This document shows, one piece after another, positions 38,080-45,714 of a DNA stretch of 64,000 nt. The notes beneath the pieces were generated by a model. It was given only the letters and a program-made list of their open reading frames with translations. It did not search any database and had not been told where the DNA came from. The position numbers were made by a program, and so were the translations under genes. This stretch comes from Cristatella mucedo (lineage: Eukaryota; Bryozoa; Phylactolaemata; Cristatellidae): the NCBI GenBank assembly GCA_009760855.2, contig WPIO01000073.1:517001-581000 (forward strand), written 5' to 3'. The first letter of the stretch is position 1; every line of letters starts with the position of its first letter.

Positions 38080-41000
38080 ATATCGCGGTATCTGTCACCA
38101 GCCGTGACTTGGTTTTGCAGTACTGCTGCAAAACATACCGTGATTCCCATGGTCATGGCCATCAACCACTGACCTCTTATTGGCCAGATATGAAAGCCAG
38201 GTCCTCCCTTCCATCTTAACTCTTGACAAACAGCTGTTCCATTGCCCGACTTAAGTTGAGCAGCCTTTTGGTACCGAGTGGGCCAACCGATCAGGGATTA
38301 TCCGAAAGATGTGTAGCAGTGGCTTCATTACGGTCCTTGTTCTTGTTGATATAGGGTCTTGACTTTGAAAATCTTAAGGACGTGCTGAATTTCTTACTCT
38401 CATGTGATCAATAAGCTTATATCAAAGAATGGAATCCAAACCACGTGCTGGCTACAAAATGGGAAGAGGGGAGGCGAAAGTCACGTGAACCATTTTTTCT
38501 GAAGCAGCTTTCCGGCTACCGGTTTAAGAATTAGATTCTTGGCTGTGCTTTATCTTTTTTTGTTCAGCCTTTACTCTGCAGCTGTCTATTGGCACTGCTA
38601 ATTCACGCTCTTTACTATCGGTGCGTTGGTGCAATGGTGGTGCCAAAGGTCACTCCCAAAAGCCGTACGGATGACGGCCCTCGTGCCCCAACTGTCAGTA
38701 AGACCTGGCACATTCAGAGCGTGACTTCAGCATGGAGACAGTGTTTTCTGCTGCAGAGAAGTGCCGTTAGCCAATGCACTATGACCTGTGATACCTGTGA
38801 TTACCTATGACATGCCTGCGATAATTGCAATTACCTACGATATGCCTGCGATAGCTGTGATAACCCGTGATTTATCTTCGATACCGGTGATTAGCCCGCA
38901 TTGCAATCTGCGAGCAGGATCGGTTGTGACTCCTTTCATTGATATGACGAGAGCTTATAAGCCCATCTTTCAAAAAAAAATTCGAGGGAATGCAAGCCTG
39001 ATTCATCAACGAGGCCAGCAAATATAAAAGTGAGGACCAAGTAGCCTCACAAATATTTATTGCGTGCCTGCTTTCGTAACCAGGCAATCCATACTAGTTC
39101 AGTGCAGCCAGCTGGCGTGAGGCTTTGTGCTTTTACAGCGCTGTACGTGCTCGTACAATGAGTTTACTGCATTCGGGACGAGGGATTGGTTTGGTCCAAT
39201 GATTAAGGTGCTCGCCCGACCAAGGTGTGGCTGAGGTCATGGGCTCGAGCCCCGACGTAAATGTGAAGAGAGATCTCGTGGACACTATACAAATGAATTA
39301 CATTTATATTTGGTACTACATGGGGGAACTCAATTCTTCCACGATTCTTACAAAGACTCTCTCCTGCTGCTGACTGTGAAGCCTCTTTTCCAGTCTCCCT
39401 AAGCTGCTACGTCTTCTGTCACTCACTTCATTTACTGTCCTCCCAACTCAGCTATGCTTCTTCACTTTCTATTTGTTGCATTAGATTAAGTGGTTATCGT
39501 ATGCACACCTAAAGCTGCCTAGGCTAAAACTCCAGAACAGCAATCAATTTGTCATTTTGGATTGATGGCGTTACAGGTGGAGATACATCGTAGTACATTA
39601 CACATTAAGCCGTAACATACTAGTATCGCCTGAACTCTCTGTCAATGAACTACAAAAAGCCTCTAACTCAGGCCTATACCTAGAAATGTTCAAGTGGCTA
39701 GGCCTAGGGGCGTATCCGAAAGTTAAAGAAATGTTCACACCATGCAGCACTTTTTGCTGGCCTAGCCTCTTAAACCAACCGAGTGCGTTTTTCGAAGTGC
39801 ACCAATTTACTTGAAACAGCTGAGTTAGGTCAATGCAGTCTCATTATTTTAGCTATGCTGTGAGTAAGGAATTGGCGTTAGTTTTCGACTCCTTAAGCTC
39901 CCAAGTTTTGCCCGATAACTGTAGGGAAACAATCGCTTGTCAACTGGAAAGTGCAGTCATATGTAATTAATGAGGAGATGTAGAAAAATATCTTAAGTTC
40001 ATTTGGCTTCACTGTAGAGCTGGGCTAACCAGACCAAGAGCAGCAAGACTGAATGCCGTGATGCTCAGCAACTTGCTACATCTATTACTTGTAGGGTCAT
40101 TCTTGTTTACTAGGTCAAAAATCAGGTGTTTAAAATGTGAAACCTTTGTAATTCCCAGTAGAAGACTGCTAGAAGGCCCTCCCACTCTGACTTGAAACTG
40201 GAGCTCACAAACGGTACCTTCTATGATGCATTTTCCACTCCCTCTTGCACCCATTTACCCCTCTGGAAACCGGCCCTGTAGCTGCTTACGCAAGCTGTGT
40301 ACCACCTAGCCTAACCTCTCTAGTCCCATGTAATACATGAAGTAGCCTCGTTAATAAAAACAAATGGCTGCCTCTTCTGGTAATAGATTATGATTATGGA
40401 TTTCAAAGAGTCAATAATCCAAACCACACGTTATTTTGCGACCTGCTGCTGCCCGTTGCTGTGTACGGAGGAATGCCAGAGCATTACTGGTAGCACCTAC
40501 CGGAAATAGCTGTCCGGGTGTATGAGCCAGTGGTCAGCAGCGCTCGTACCGCCGACCAGCTTGGCGTCTCTCGATTTGCTGCCGTAGACGTTCTTGTGCA
40601 GCCGGTTGGATCCGGGTGCTATGAGCCAGTGCAGCCAGCCGAGGCCCGGCGGCGGCCGGTAGGTGCGCGCCTGCAGTTGGCTTTCGTTGAACTTCTCCTC
40701 TACGGGATCGACGGTCGGCGCTTCGAATTCGCTAGCGTTCTGCAGGTCCTCTTCTGTGAGCACCTTCTTAAGCGCTGCCTTCTTCGATCTCACCTTGGAG
40801 CTGGCCGTCTTCTTCAGCCGCACAAAGCTGCCATCTCTGGCGATCGGCTCCACTGGCACGGAGCTCGTCCGCGGCCTCTTGACATACGATTCGATGTAGG
40901 CCGCACTGCTGCCACTTTCGACGTCGTTGGCAATGTGGGAACCCCGTACACCGGATGAAGAGATTTGTCCAAAGGAGACTCCGTCCGAGTAGTAGTCCAT
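14476..41000 (-). CDS. HCN-type hyperpolarization/cyclic-nucleotide-gated cation channel, nine coding exons, 659 aa
   Basis: Coding exons, in order: 41000-40501, 37423-37263, 37070-36808, 25173-25006, 24724-24506, 22043-21897, 19650-19476, 17626-17558, 14753-14476. They total 1980 nt and all phases join without a break; every junction is GT/AG. The protein would sit in the plasma membrane as a tetramer. Domains seen: HCN domain about 120-167, S1 170-192, S2 199-218, S3 243-261, S4 280-302, S5 about 315-338 with CHWNGC, pore filter TTGYG 385-389, S6 396-425, C-linker about 430-510, CNBD about 510-620 with FGE (566-568) and RRSA (576-579). Spacing and the HCN domain fit HCN better than CNG, EAG or plant KAT channels. 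Odd points: filter TTGYG instead of CIGYG, Asp289 in S4, and a short tail after the CNBD. Introns are 0.9-11.6 kb and full of transposons. The exon 4 start could be 25155 instead of 25173 (both in phase). Possible 5' non-coding exons were not resolved. Confidence 0.93.
14754..17557. other. channel intron 8, no repeats recognised
   Basis: Unassigned, moderately AT-rich intron DNA. A 35-nt stretch at 15105-15139 has good splice-like edges on the minus strand but is not needed. A C-rich tract (ccccccccc-like) lies near 15220. Confidence 0.6.
17558..17626 (-). CDS. HCN-type channel exon 8 (69-nt CNBD exon)
   Basis: Acceptor gttctag/GACTGG and donor TTCGGAG/gtacgt. Starting at phase 1 it reads through to TKLTNGAYFG and ends one base into the Glu codon of the FGE motif, which exon 9 completes. 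Both phases match the neighbours exactly, and the CNBD is continuous only with this exon included. Confidence 0.92.
17627..19475. other. channel intron 7
   Basis: No identified element. Open frames around 17844-18098 and 18408-18930 (plus) carry no motif. An AT microsatellite occupies 19024-19112. Confidence 0.5.
19024..19112. repeat. TA/TAA-rich microsatellite
   Basis: Mixed (TA)n and (TAA)n run of about 90 bp. Confidence 0.85.
19476..19650 (-). CDS. HCN-type channel exon 7 (end of C-linker, start of CNBD)
   Basis: I found this by reading the minus strand between exons 6 and 9; it is not a long ORF. Acceptor ttttttag/GAAGTG and donor ACTGAAG/gtctgt. It encodes 58 codons plus one base. Landmarks are TVPLLATLQSGFV (end of the C-linker) and VFQPGDEIISAGDSGDVMYF (first CNBD beta strands). 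Confidence 0.92.
19651..21896. other. channel intron 6, unassigned
   Basis: 2.2 kb of intron with no repeat family or exon I can recognise on either strand. Confidence 0.55.
21897..22043 (-). CDS. HCN-type channel exon 6 (C-linker)
   Basis: Acceptor attgacag/TTGCAA and donor AAAGAG/gtaagt; 49 codons, phase 0 at both ends. The sequence carries the HCN C-linker pattern: KIP, a DFYDFKYRGKMFNED stretch, and SDPLKE. Confidence 0.94.
22395..24395 (+). mobile_element. LINE-A copy A1 (5'-truncated CR1/L2-like element), antisense in channel intron 5
   Basis: Contains the pre-RT linker, the RT domain and the C-terminal domain, and ends ctttatcaagtgcattac then TTATT repeats. Frames: 22795-23220 (RT fingers, LDLSAAFVTIDHK) and 23227-24168. 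The TAG at 23218-23220 replaces the Gln of GVPQGSVLGP. The catalytic box is HAEE (23308-23319) in place of YADD. A frameshift near 23715 scrambles the C-terminal part. No endonuclease domain. Its 3' end is about 110 bp from channel exon 5. Confidence 0.92.
24506..24724 (-). CDS. HCN-type channel exon 5 (pore helix, filter, S6)
   Basis: Acceptor attacag/AACAAG and donor GCCCAG/gtgctg; exactly 73 codons, phase 0 at both ends. It contains the pore helix (QYTNALFKSVSAMI), the filter TTGYGVNAP and S6, ending at DASRRSY, which starts the C-linker. Animal HCN channels have CIGYG followed by Arg; here it is TTGYG followed by Val. Confidence 0.95.
25006..25173 (-). CDS. HCN-type channel exon 4 (S4-S5 linker, S5, pore turret)
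   Basis: Donor ATGCAG/gtaaca. It encodes S5 with LLCHWNGC and the turret FPENSWVLLGNMQ. Two acceptors fit phase 0: 25173 (adds ALFALQ) and 25155 (ttgcag/ATTGCA). The longer form gives an S4-S5 linker close to HCN length, so I prefer it. Confidence 0.88.
25174..26280. other. start of channel intron 3, with SINE-2
   Basis: Intron DNA without genes except the SINE-2 copy at 25636-25800. Confidence 0.6.
25636..25800 (-). mobile_element. SINE-2 (tRNA-derived)
   Basis: Tail ctagctgatctaaccgtctc, body agaagagccttacggg and accgcttgcagtggg, and head with gacttgaacccacgacctgg (a B-box-like segment on the minus strand). Confidence 0.85.
26280..28944 (+). mobile_element. LINE-B, most complete non-LTR element in the window (partial endonuclease, full RT)
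   Basis: Order: C-terminal half of an APE-type endonuclease (RDFNIHVD, GHILDLVIT, LSDHSSV; 26285-26620), linker, then RT (27093-28883) with LAN-YRPVSLLPFLSKILE, LDLPAAFDTIDHE, CGVPQGSVLGPLLF and YADDT, and a C-terminal domain with RLWNSLPQF, ending TAA 28881-28883. The 3' end is agatacattacattacatta. Lesions: frameshift near 26520, indel in a T8 run near 26950, and TAA at 27489-27491. The catalytic motifs are intact. CR1/L2 group. It lies antisense to the channel in intron 3. Confidence 0.93.
29098..29228 (+). mobile_element. SINE-1 (tRNA-derived)
   Basis: Head cccaggggttaagtgtctgc, tail gagattaagttctcttaggg, then aaatgaag. Copy of the family at 8614. Confidence 0.75.
29282..29360 (-). mobile_element. 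LINE-A 3' tip
   Basis: AAT repeats followed by ccctaagagaactaaattta and ttctaggcactttac. Short, 5'-truncated. DNA from 29360 to 29860 is unassigned. Confidence 0.65.
29864..29995 (-). mobile_element. SINE-1 (tRNA-derived)
   Basis: Minus-strand copy: tagagcgccccgagagaact then taatctctattcag tail, gggctcgagcc B-box-like segment, gcgagcaccttgaccgctgg head. Its tail is the closest of all copies to the LINE-A end. Confidence 0.8.
29996..30394. other. unassigned stretch with overlapping open frames
   Basis: Both strands carry short open frames (plus 30033-30293, minus 29945-30205). The minus side, read before the SINE, has an acidic then basic composition (KVGITEEAARDK near 30230) that looks protein-like but is broken. 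Could be part of a retroelement or an exon relic. Confidence 0.3.
30395..30713 (+). mobile_element. LINE-B 3' fragment
   Basis: Gcaggtcctagactgcggaa near 30408, gctatgcttcccactttctc near 30550, and ttacagacggagatatatta at the end match LINE-B 28630-28944. Confidence 0.9.
31034..31235. repeat. TA/CATA microsatellite cluster
   Basis: Two TA-rich runs (about 31034-31106 and 31203-31232) separated by a sequence rich in tgcatg and atgcatgtc. Several parts are self-complementary. Flanking 30714-31033 and 31236-31838 are unassigned. Confidence 0.85.
31839..32420 (-). mobile_element. LINE-B 3' fragment
   Basis: Begins atgtaatgtaatgtaactcc and continues with the reverse of the LINE-B C-terminal region (acgcattcggtagccaacag, gaaagtggaaagcatagctg). 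The 5' limit is approximate. Confidence 0.88.
32655..34848 (+). mobile_element. LINE-A copy A2 (longest LINE-A)
   Basis: The 32663-33712 frame covers the linker and RT fingers/palm. It ends at a TAG (33710-33712) exactly where GVPQGSVLGP needs Gln, and the frame then continues 33719-34258. The catalytic box is HAED (33800-33811). TGA 34256-34258 replaces the codon after CAIR, and the C-terminal domain resumes 34259-34714 (LHWLPVKQRIDFKV, SFGDRAFSSY). A piece of the 3' segment present in other copies is missing near 34640. It ends in (ATT)n. No endonuclease. Confidence 0.93.
34811..34848. repeat. (ATT)n tail of LINE-A
   Basis: About 12 ATT units directly after ctttatcaaatgt; this is the 3' terminus of LINE-A copy A2. 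The next 700 bp (to 35560) have no recognised feature. Confidence 0.95.
35560..36392 (+). mobile_element. LINE-A 3' fragment
   Basis: Starts in the segment after the RT palm (cattagacgagcacatcagc), goes through gttaccagtcaagcaacgca and ctttggagaccgtgcctt, and ends tattattattaatatt. Many indels. Confidence 0.88.
36535..36785 (-). mobile_element. LINE-A 3' tip next to channel exon 3
   Basis: AATAAT run, then tataaagcgccctcagagaa, ctcgctaggcgctttac and gcatgcacagtgtcagcacg. Its 5' break is about 22 bp from the exon 3 donor at 36807, on the same strand as the channel. Confidence 0.9.
36808..37070 (-). CDS. HCN-type channel exon 3 (S3-S4 voltage sensor)
   Basis: Acceptor ttctag/GGTACG and donor CACGAG/gttagt. 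It encodes the S2-S3 loop, S3 (YLRTWFIVDLVGVLPFCYIF) and S4 with R283, K286, K292, R295, R298 and R301 every third residue. The serine that interrupts HCN S4 is replaced by Asp289. A same-strand LINE-A 3' fragment begins about 22 bp inside the following intron. Confidence 0.93.
37263..37423 (-). CDS. HCN-type channel exon 2 (S1-S2)
   Basis: Acceptor attcgtag/ATTAGC and donor CGAACAG/gtaggt. It starts by completing the Arg codon split by exon 1 and ends at phase 1. It encodes S1 (LTVLLINCFTLPVSIAFF) and S2, ending at VFWLDIVISLRTG, the HCN S2 signature. Confidence 0.92.
37804..37968 (-). mobile_element. SINE-2 (tRNA-derived), channel intron 1
   Basis: Gctgattcaaaagcctcac tail, ggcagaagagccg and ccccttgcagtgg body, gggctcgaacttacgacttg head, ending at cccgggggcag. 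Confidence 0.88.
37998..38074. repeat. (TA)n microsatellite, about 77 bp
   Basis: Pure TA run bounded by agtacta and tagtact, so the whole block is palindromic. It lies just downstream of SINE-2. Confidence 0.97.
38785..38895. repeat. minisatellite, period about 30-32 bp
   Basis: Units such as gattacctatgacatgcctg then cgataattgca recur three to four times with changes (attacctacgatatgcctg, gataacccgtgatttatctt). Confidence 0.75.
39186..39312 (+). mobile_element. SINE-1 (tRNA-derived)
   Basis: Head tggtccaatgattaaggtgc and tcgcccgaccaagg, B-box-like gggctcgagcccc, tail agagagatctcgtgg then acaaatgaatta. Confidence 0.82.
39325..39605 (+). mobile_element. LINE-B 3' fragment
   Basis: Gaactcaattcttccacgat, then agctatgcttcttcactttc and gttacaggtggagatacatc. 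It directly follows a SINE-1, the same pairing as at 50.7 kb. The rest of intron 1 to 40500 is unassigned. Confidence 0.82.
40501..41000 (-). CDS. HCN-type channel exon 1 (N-terminus and HCN domain)
   Basis: The ATG at 41000 sits in a strong context (GCCATGG), with an in-frame stop 18 bases upstream. It encodes residues 1-166 plus two bases of codon 167. Residues 35-85 are basic and Ser/Lys-rich and look disordered. From about 120 the sequence follows the HCN domain pattern and ends in WLIHPDSYFR, the segment leading into S1. The donor is TTTCCG/gtaggt. An AG just upstream of the ATG (minus strand, about 41011) could be the acceptor of a 5'UTR intron. Confidence 0.9.
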
Positions 41001-41470
41001 GGCCCCCAGGCTGAATTACCGGCAGGTAAAATCTTTATTTGTTGGCAGCCTGAAAGAAGAAACGACTTACAAAAACGTCCATGCCACGTCTGATTCGCAA
41101 AATTCGTATAGCTTTGAGAACGAAACTCGATGCAAGAGCTGTACAAGTCTTTCTCTCTCGAACATCTCTGGCTATCTTTTCCTCTGCCTACGTACCAATT
41201 TACCAACAGCCACCGTAGGATAAACAAGCAATCCGAGCTTTTAGCCAAACACTCGAAAGAAAAAAAATCTGTTTAAGCAAGAGCAAATTGATGTTCCTAA
41301 ATAGCGAGTGTACGTGTGCTCTTTCTTACAGATCATTTTCAAAGGAATGTCTGCAGAGTTACCACTAATTTTTTAAAGGCCTAACCACATATTCGGTACT
41401 AGACTCCCTGCCCTGTCCCCAACTAGACCGTTCACGGAATCACTATCCTACTGATATGCTTCGTTTCCAT
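41001..41470. other. upstream flank of the channel gene
   Basis: No TATA box stands out. Candidate 5'UTR/promoter DNA of the channel (transcribed leftward); no repeats recognised. Confidence 0.35.
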
Positions 41471-42780
41471 GATATCTCATCTCGACTGGGCATCGCTGGC
41501 ACTGCTCTGCAATAGTTCGAGTCCTATCTCAGTGGGAGACTCCAGAGTATTGACGTGAATGAACAAAGATCATCCGAGGTACCTCTAAAATACGGGGTAC
41601 CTCAAGGCTCCGTGCTAGGTCCGGTTCTTTTCACGCTTTATACTCTCCCTCTTGCCCCTGTGATTGCCAAGCTAAATCCAGGCTTTCACTTCTATGCGGA
41701 TGACACTCGGTTGTACCTTTGCTTTGATCCCTCCCAGACTTCAAGCATGCCGATTTCTCTTAACTTCTTTGCTGCATGTATTGATGACATCTGCACATGA
41801 ACGGCAGCAAATGTTCTTAAATTAAATGCTGATAACACTAACTTACTATTTATAGGCAAGCCAAGTGTGATTCAGAAATTGGAAAGGCTAAAGCTCAAAT
41901 CGGCTCTGTCAGCATATCTGTTGAATCTGCAAAAAATTTAGTTATCACGTTCCGAAGTGACATTTCGTTAGACGACCATATCATCTCCACAATCAAGGCT
42001 GCCTACTTTCAGCTACATAACCTTGCTAAAGTTCGGGCTTGTTTAGATAGAGATACCACATCTAAGTTGTTCCACGCATTTTTGACGTCCTGTCTTGACT
42101 TTTGTAACTCACTTCTTGCTGACCTACTGGCATGTGCAATCAGGCGATTACAGCTGGTGCAAAACCCTGCAGCTAGGCTTGTCTGTCGTGAGCGTCGCAG
42201 TTGCCACATCACAACACTTCTCGCCAACCTGCACTGGCTACCAGTCAAGCAACGGATCGACTTCAAAGTTTGTCGCTAACGTTTAGGTCACTTCATTCTT
42301 TTGTTCCAACCTATCTATCATATCTACTCCCCCACGATGCCAAGCATCGTACAAGCTTTTCGGAAACTAACTGTTTACCTATACCTTTGTTCAAACCTCA
42401 AATCCTTTGGAGACCATGCCTCTAGTTCGTATGCTCCCAAAGCCTGGAACTCACTCCCGACTTCCGTCATGACAACCGCTGACTTGATCACATTTAAAAA
42501 GAAATAAAAAATGCACCTATTTATGACAGCACTAAGTGGGTTCCTGCGATTCGTCCTTTGCGTGCTGATGCATGCTGACACTGTTGCATGCAGCCACTAG
42601 CCACACTTGCATGCTGACCCTGTGCATGTCACCCCTAACCATGTTTTACATGTTGCTTATCAAGCATGATACCACTCAATATTTGATCGTGTTTTCTGTG
42701 CAGCAAATGTAAAACGCGTCTAGAAAGAGATTGAGTTATGTGAGGGTGCTTTATCGTGTGCTTTATTATTACTAATATAC
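41470..42780 (+). mobile_element. LINE-A copy A3 with intact PQG and YADD
   Basis: 5'-truncated within RT. The 41555-41800 frame reads GVPQGSVLGPVLF (CAA Gln at 41603-41605) and FYADDTRLYLCF (41693-41704). Stops at 41798 and later indels end coding. The C-terminal pieces run 42067-42507 and the 3' end reads ctttatcgtgtgctttatta. It represents the ancestral state of the two residues changed in the other copies. Confidence 0.9.
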
Positions 42781-43375
42781 CGAGTGTCTAGCAAGAGCTG
42801 TAGTTCCCTCTGGGTGCTGAAAAATGACTAGCAACTACTATCATTACTAGCAGACCTACGAACGAAAGGTTACGATCGTTTTTATTTACGCCTGTAGCTA
42901 TAAATATTCTTTCATTAAGGAGTTACACTTTTACTTTAAAAGGTATAACCGGAGGTCAATCGGAAGTTCGATGGCATTCTATATAGTTTCCTGTCTCGCT
43001 TGCTAAAAAATTTGAGAGTGGACTTACAACAGCACTAAATCTACTTCAATAAAATTGTGTGTATTTGCCAATTGTCTTTTAGACACCGTTTCCTTGTTTT
43101 GGCTATGCTCTAGATAATGAAATAACAATTAGCATTGATTGACAGCAATCACAATATTCCAAAAATGCGAATATGAAAATGAAATGCTAATGGCAGGTTG
43201 TCAGCATGCCTCTGTAGCTCACCACACAACAAGGAGAGAGCAACTTCCCCAACAAATCCTCCAATAGGAAGATGCCCTGAATCTGCTGGCCTGTCCCTCG
43301 GTGGGTGGAGAGGGGGGGGGGGCTTTTGAGCCCACTAACGAAAAACGATTGGCATGACACATTTGCCCCTGGATC

Positions 43376-43535
43376 TTAGCCCACGGGTAAGGTGCTCGCT
43401 ATTCACGTCCCGGGTCGTGAGTTCGAGTGAGTCTTGAAGTTTTCGATCGTTTATTTACAACTGCAAGCGGTGCCGGTAGCAGTAAAAGTTCTTCTGCCAA
43501 AGTATTAAATGGGCCTGTTAAATCAGGTTGCCTTT
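43376..43535 (+). mobile_element. SINE-2 (tRNA-derived)
   Basis: Head cttagcccacgggtaaggtg, cgggtcgtgagttcgagtga B-box region, body aactgcaagcggtgccgg, tail cctgttaaatcagg. DNA 42790-43370 is unassigned and includes a G-run at about 43312-43322. Confidence 0.85.
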
Positions 43536-43740
43536 ATTTATCTGAACCAACTCAATGGTGCTCCTCCACCTTTTTTTTTATAAAATATCTACTACTTTAG
43601 CTGCTCTAAAAGATACAATCTTCCACCTTAAGAACAGGAGAATCCCTAAAAAGCGACACTTTCCTTGGGCACCCAAGGCGCCACCCAAGCAGCCTTTCAG
43701 CTTCATCTAAATTAAGACGACGCCACTCTGGTTTCTGGAG

Positions 43741-43850
43741 ACAAGATGCTTGCCTGTAACGACCATGATCGTGGGCTCGAGTCCTACGGAATAGGTAAAG
43801 CGGAATGAAAACCAAGTTCTCTTAGGTCGCTATGTAAGTGAACTAAGTGA
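43741..43850 (+). mobile_element. SINE-1 fragment
   Basis: Gtgggctcgagtcctacgg B-box-like segment and aaccaagttctcttaggtcg tail. The head is truncated. Confidence 0.6.
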
Positions 43851-43995
43851 AGCGAAGATAAGAACAGGTTGTAACGATCCTCTTGAGAAAGGATGGCTCC
43901 AAAGAAACGCCTGGTCAGTTTGCACCGACGACGCTGCCGGAAGAGTCTCTAGAGCAGTTCCCTGGCCCCCGTAGCCATTTCAAATAATAAAAAAT

Positions 43996-44080
43996 ACATT
44001 CCATTTGTATAGCATCCTAAGAGAATGTAAATCTCTATTCATGTGCTTTCGAGACCACCACCTTGGTCGTTCAAGGCCTG
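43996..44080 (-). mobile_element. SINE-1 fragment
   Basis: Minus-strand tail tcctaagagaatgtaaatct followed by a short remnant of the head (caccttggtcg). Confidence 0.5.
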
Positions 44081-44278
44081 CACCCGACCGATGTGCTGCA
44101 TGGGGCCACAAGGGGAATTCATAGAGGTGCAGGTTAGCCAGAAAGAGCTGCTGGGCGAATACAAGACATAATTTAGGGAGTGCCCTCGAAGGCTGGCATT
44201 AGGCTTGCTACTCCCATGTCGCCTTCCAGGGAGAAAAGACGCTGAGCCCCAAGAGCGGACCTATTGTCCGGTGTATAT

Positions 44279-45512
44279 TGTAGCGCCTTGCTGAATTTTA
44301 GCGCGAACAAGAGCTGTTCGGCGGCTGGCAAGAACTCTTTTGTCCTGGAGCAGTGAGCCAGAGAGGAGCGCCAGTGTGTTTAGAGAGCAAGAGCTTAAGA
44401 GCAAGCCATGAAGCTCTGAGACCAGCGGTGGCGATTCGGCCTTTAGAATTGGTCCAATACCCGCGGGAGCTGCTGATTGATGTTGGCTGGCCTTTCAACT
44501 TCGGCCATAACTCTGTCCAAAAAGAATCCTCTTGAACCAATTCGGCATTCAAGCTGGACAGGGGTGCTGCCCTTCCAATGGCCCTGCGACGGTATTAATT
44601 CCTTAGCGTAATGGGCCATGGTGTCGGGCCCAATACCACTAAGCTCTTGCCCCATCGCCTTTGCTAAGTATTTAAGCGTCGAGCGACGCTCGCTCTTGGT
44701 CTCTTGATCTTTTGGTCGTTTTTCGTTCGGCACTTCGCTTCGGCCTCGCTTCGACGCCGTCGGACTCGTTTCTCTGAAAGCGAGGGAGGAGGGCGAGCTG
44801 TTCGCCGGCGATTGACGGAACAGGACGAGACAGCGCTAGGAGGATTCGGTGGACTCGACCGAATACGGTCGTATCGCGCTCGAGCTGGCATTTTGTGTTT
44901 CTTTTGTGTTTTGTGTGTGCGCGCTCGCACGTAATCTCGGCATAAGGAATTGCCGGTGCGAGCTAGTTCCGGTTCGGGCTCCGTCGATTTGGGTCGTTCC
45001 CCACTATAGACGTAAGTAGCCTAAGTGTGGAGACGTGTTTCCTCCGAAAGAGTGCTTGAGGTGGTGTGCGTGGGGTATTCCTGCCGCAAGGTGGAAACGG
45101 AGTCCTAGTTCTCCGGTTAGGGTTTAGGCTCCGGTTCGGGCTCCGTCTATTTGGGCCGTTCCCCACTATAGACGTAAGTAGCCTCAATGTGGACACGTAT
45201 TCCCTCCGCAAAAGTGTTGGTGCTGTTACGAGCGTGCGAGGAGTGTTGAGATAAAACTGAGCTAGACGCATAGCGACTTTGTGCGCTTGCAAATAAAGCT
45301 CAGTAAAATCCAAAATTTGTGTCTCGCTTTCCAATTCACGCCGCGGACTCACGACCCTCTTTAATAACGGTAAGCAGGTCAGCGCCAGAAACGCTCGTTT
45401 CGTGGCGGCCAGCTTATTGCGCGTAGGCGCGCACCGAACAGCATTAGGCGTTAGGTTACGCCGCTAGGTGAGCGGCAGGTCAGGCCTACTCCGCCGAGCC
45501 TTCGGCACTACA
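44279..45512 (+). mobile_element. solo LTR, 1234 bp, with 4-bp target duplication
   Basis: Begins TGTAGCGCC and ends GGCACTACA (inverted TGTAG/CTACA). ATAT stands at 44275-44278 and again at 45513-45516. Inside, a TATTTAAG TATA-like box lies at about 44665, a CGAGCGACGCTCGCTC hairpin follows, and an AATAAA at about 45290 precedes a T-rich end, giving a U3-R-U5 layout. No coding region or second LTR adjoins, so it is a solo LTR. Probably Ty3/Gypsy type, judging by the short target duplication and the integrase relic at 51.7 kb; this is inference. Open frames across it are not genes. Confidence 0.8.
44965..45225 (+). repeat. 162-bp-offset tandem duplication inside the LTR
   Basis: Ccggttcgggctccgtc and ttccccactatagacgtaag, then tagcct, occur at about 44969-45025 and again at 45131-45190. 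The match extends about 95 bp. Confidence 0.85.
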
Positions 45513-45714
45513 ATATCATTTACTTTGGGCTTTATAAATGCTGGAAAAGGAATCGTGCCAATTGGTAAGTGATATTCTGTACAAGCTTTCAGCTTAAGCA
45601 CACGAAGGACAAAAAGACAGACAATGCTACTTCTATGAGAAATGTGTGCGTCTTGGGGAGGATTAGAACTAAATGAACTGCATCCAAGAACTTGAGGTTT
45701 GTTAGAGGCGAAGC

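Noticed and set aside
38785-38895. Possible CRISPR-like repeat array
   Set aside because: Units vary, have no constant spacers, and the DNA is animal; it is a minisatellite.
44298-45352. Several frames on both strands at 44.3-45.4 kb
   Set aside because: They lie inside the solo LTR, and the versions in the second LTR copy differ by frameshifts, so they are not genes.
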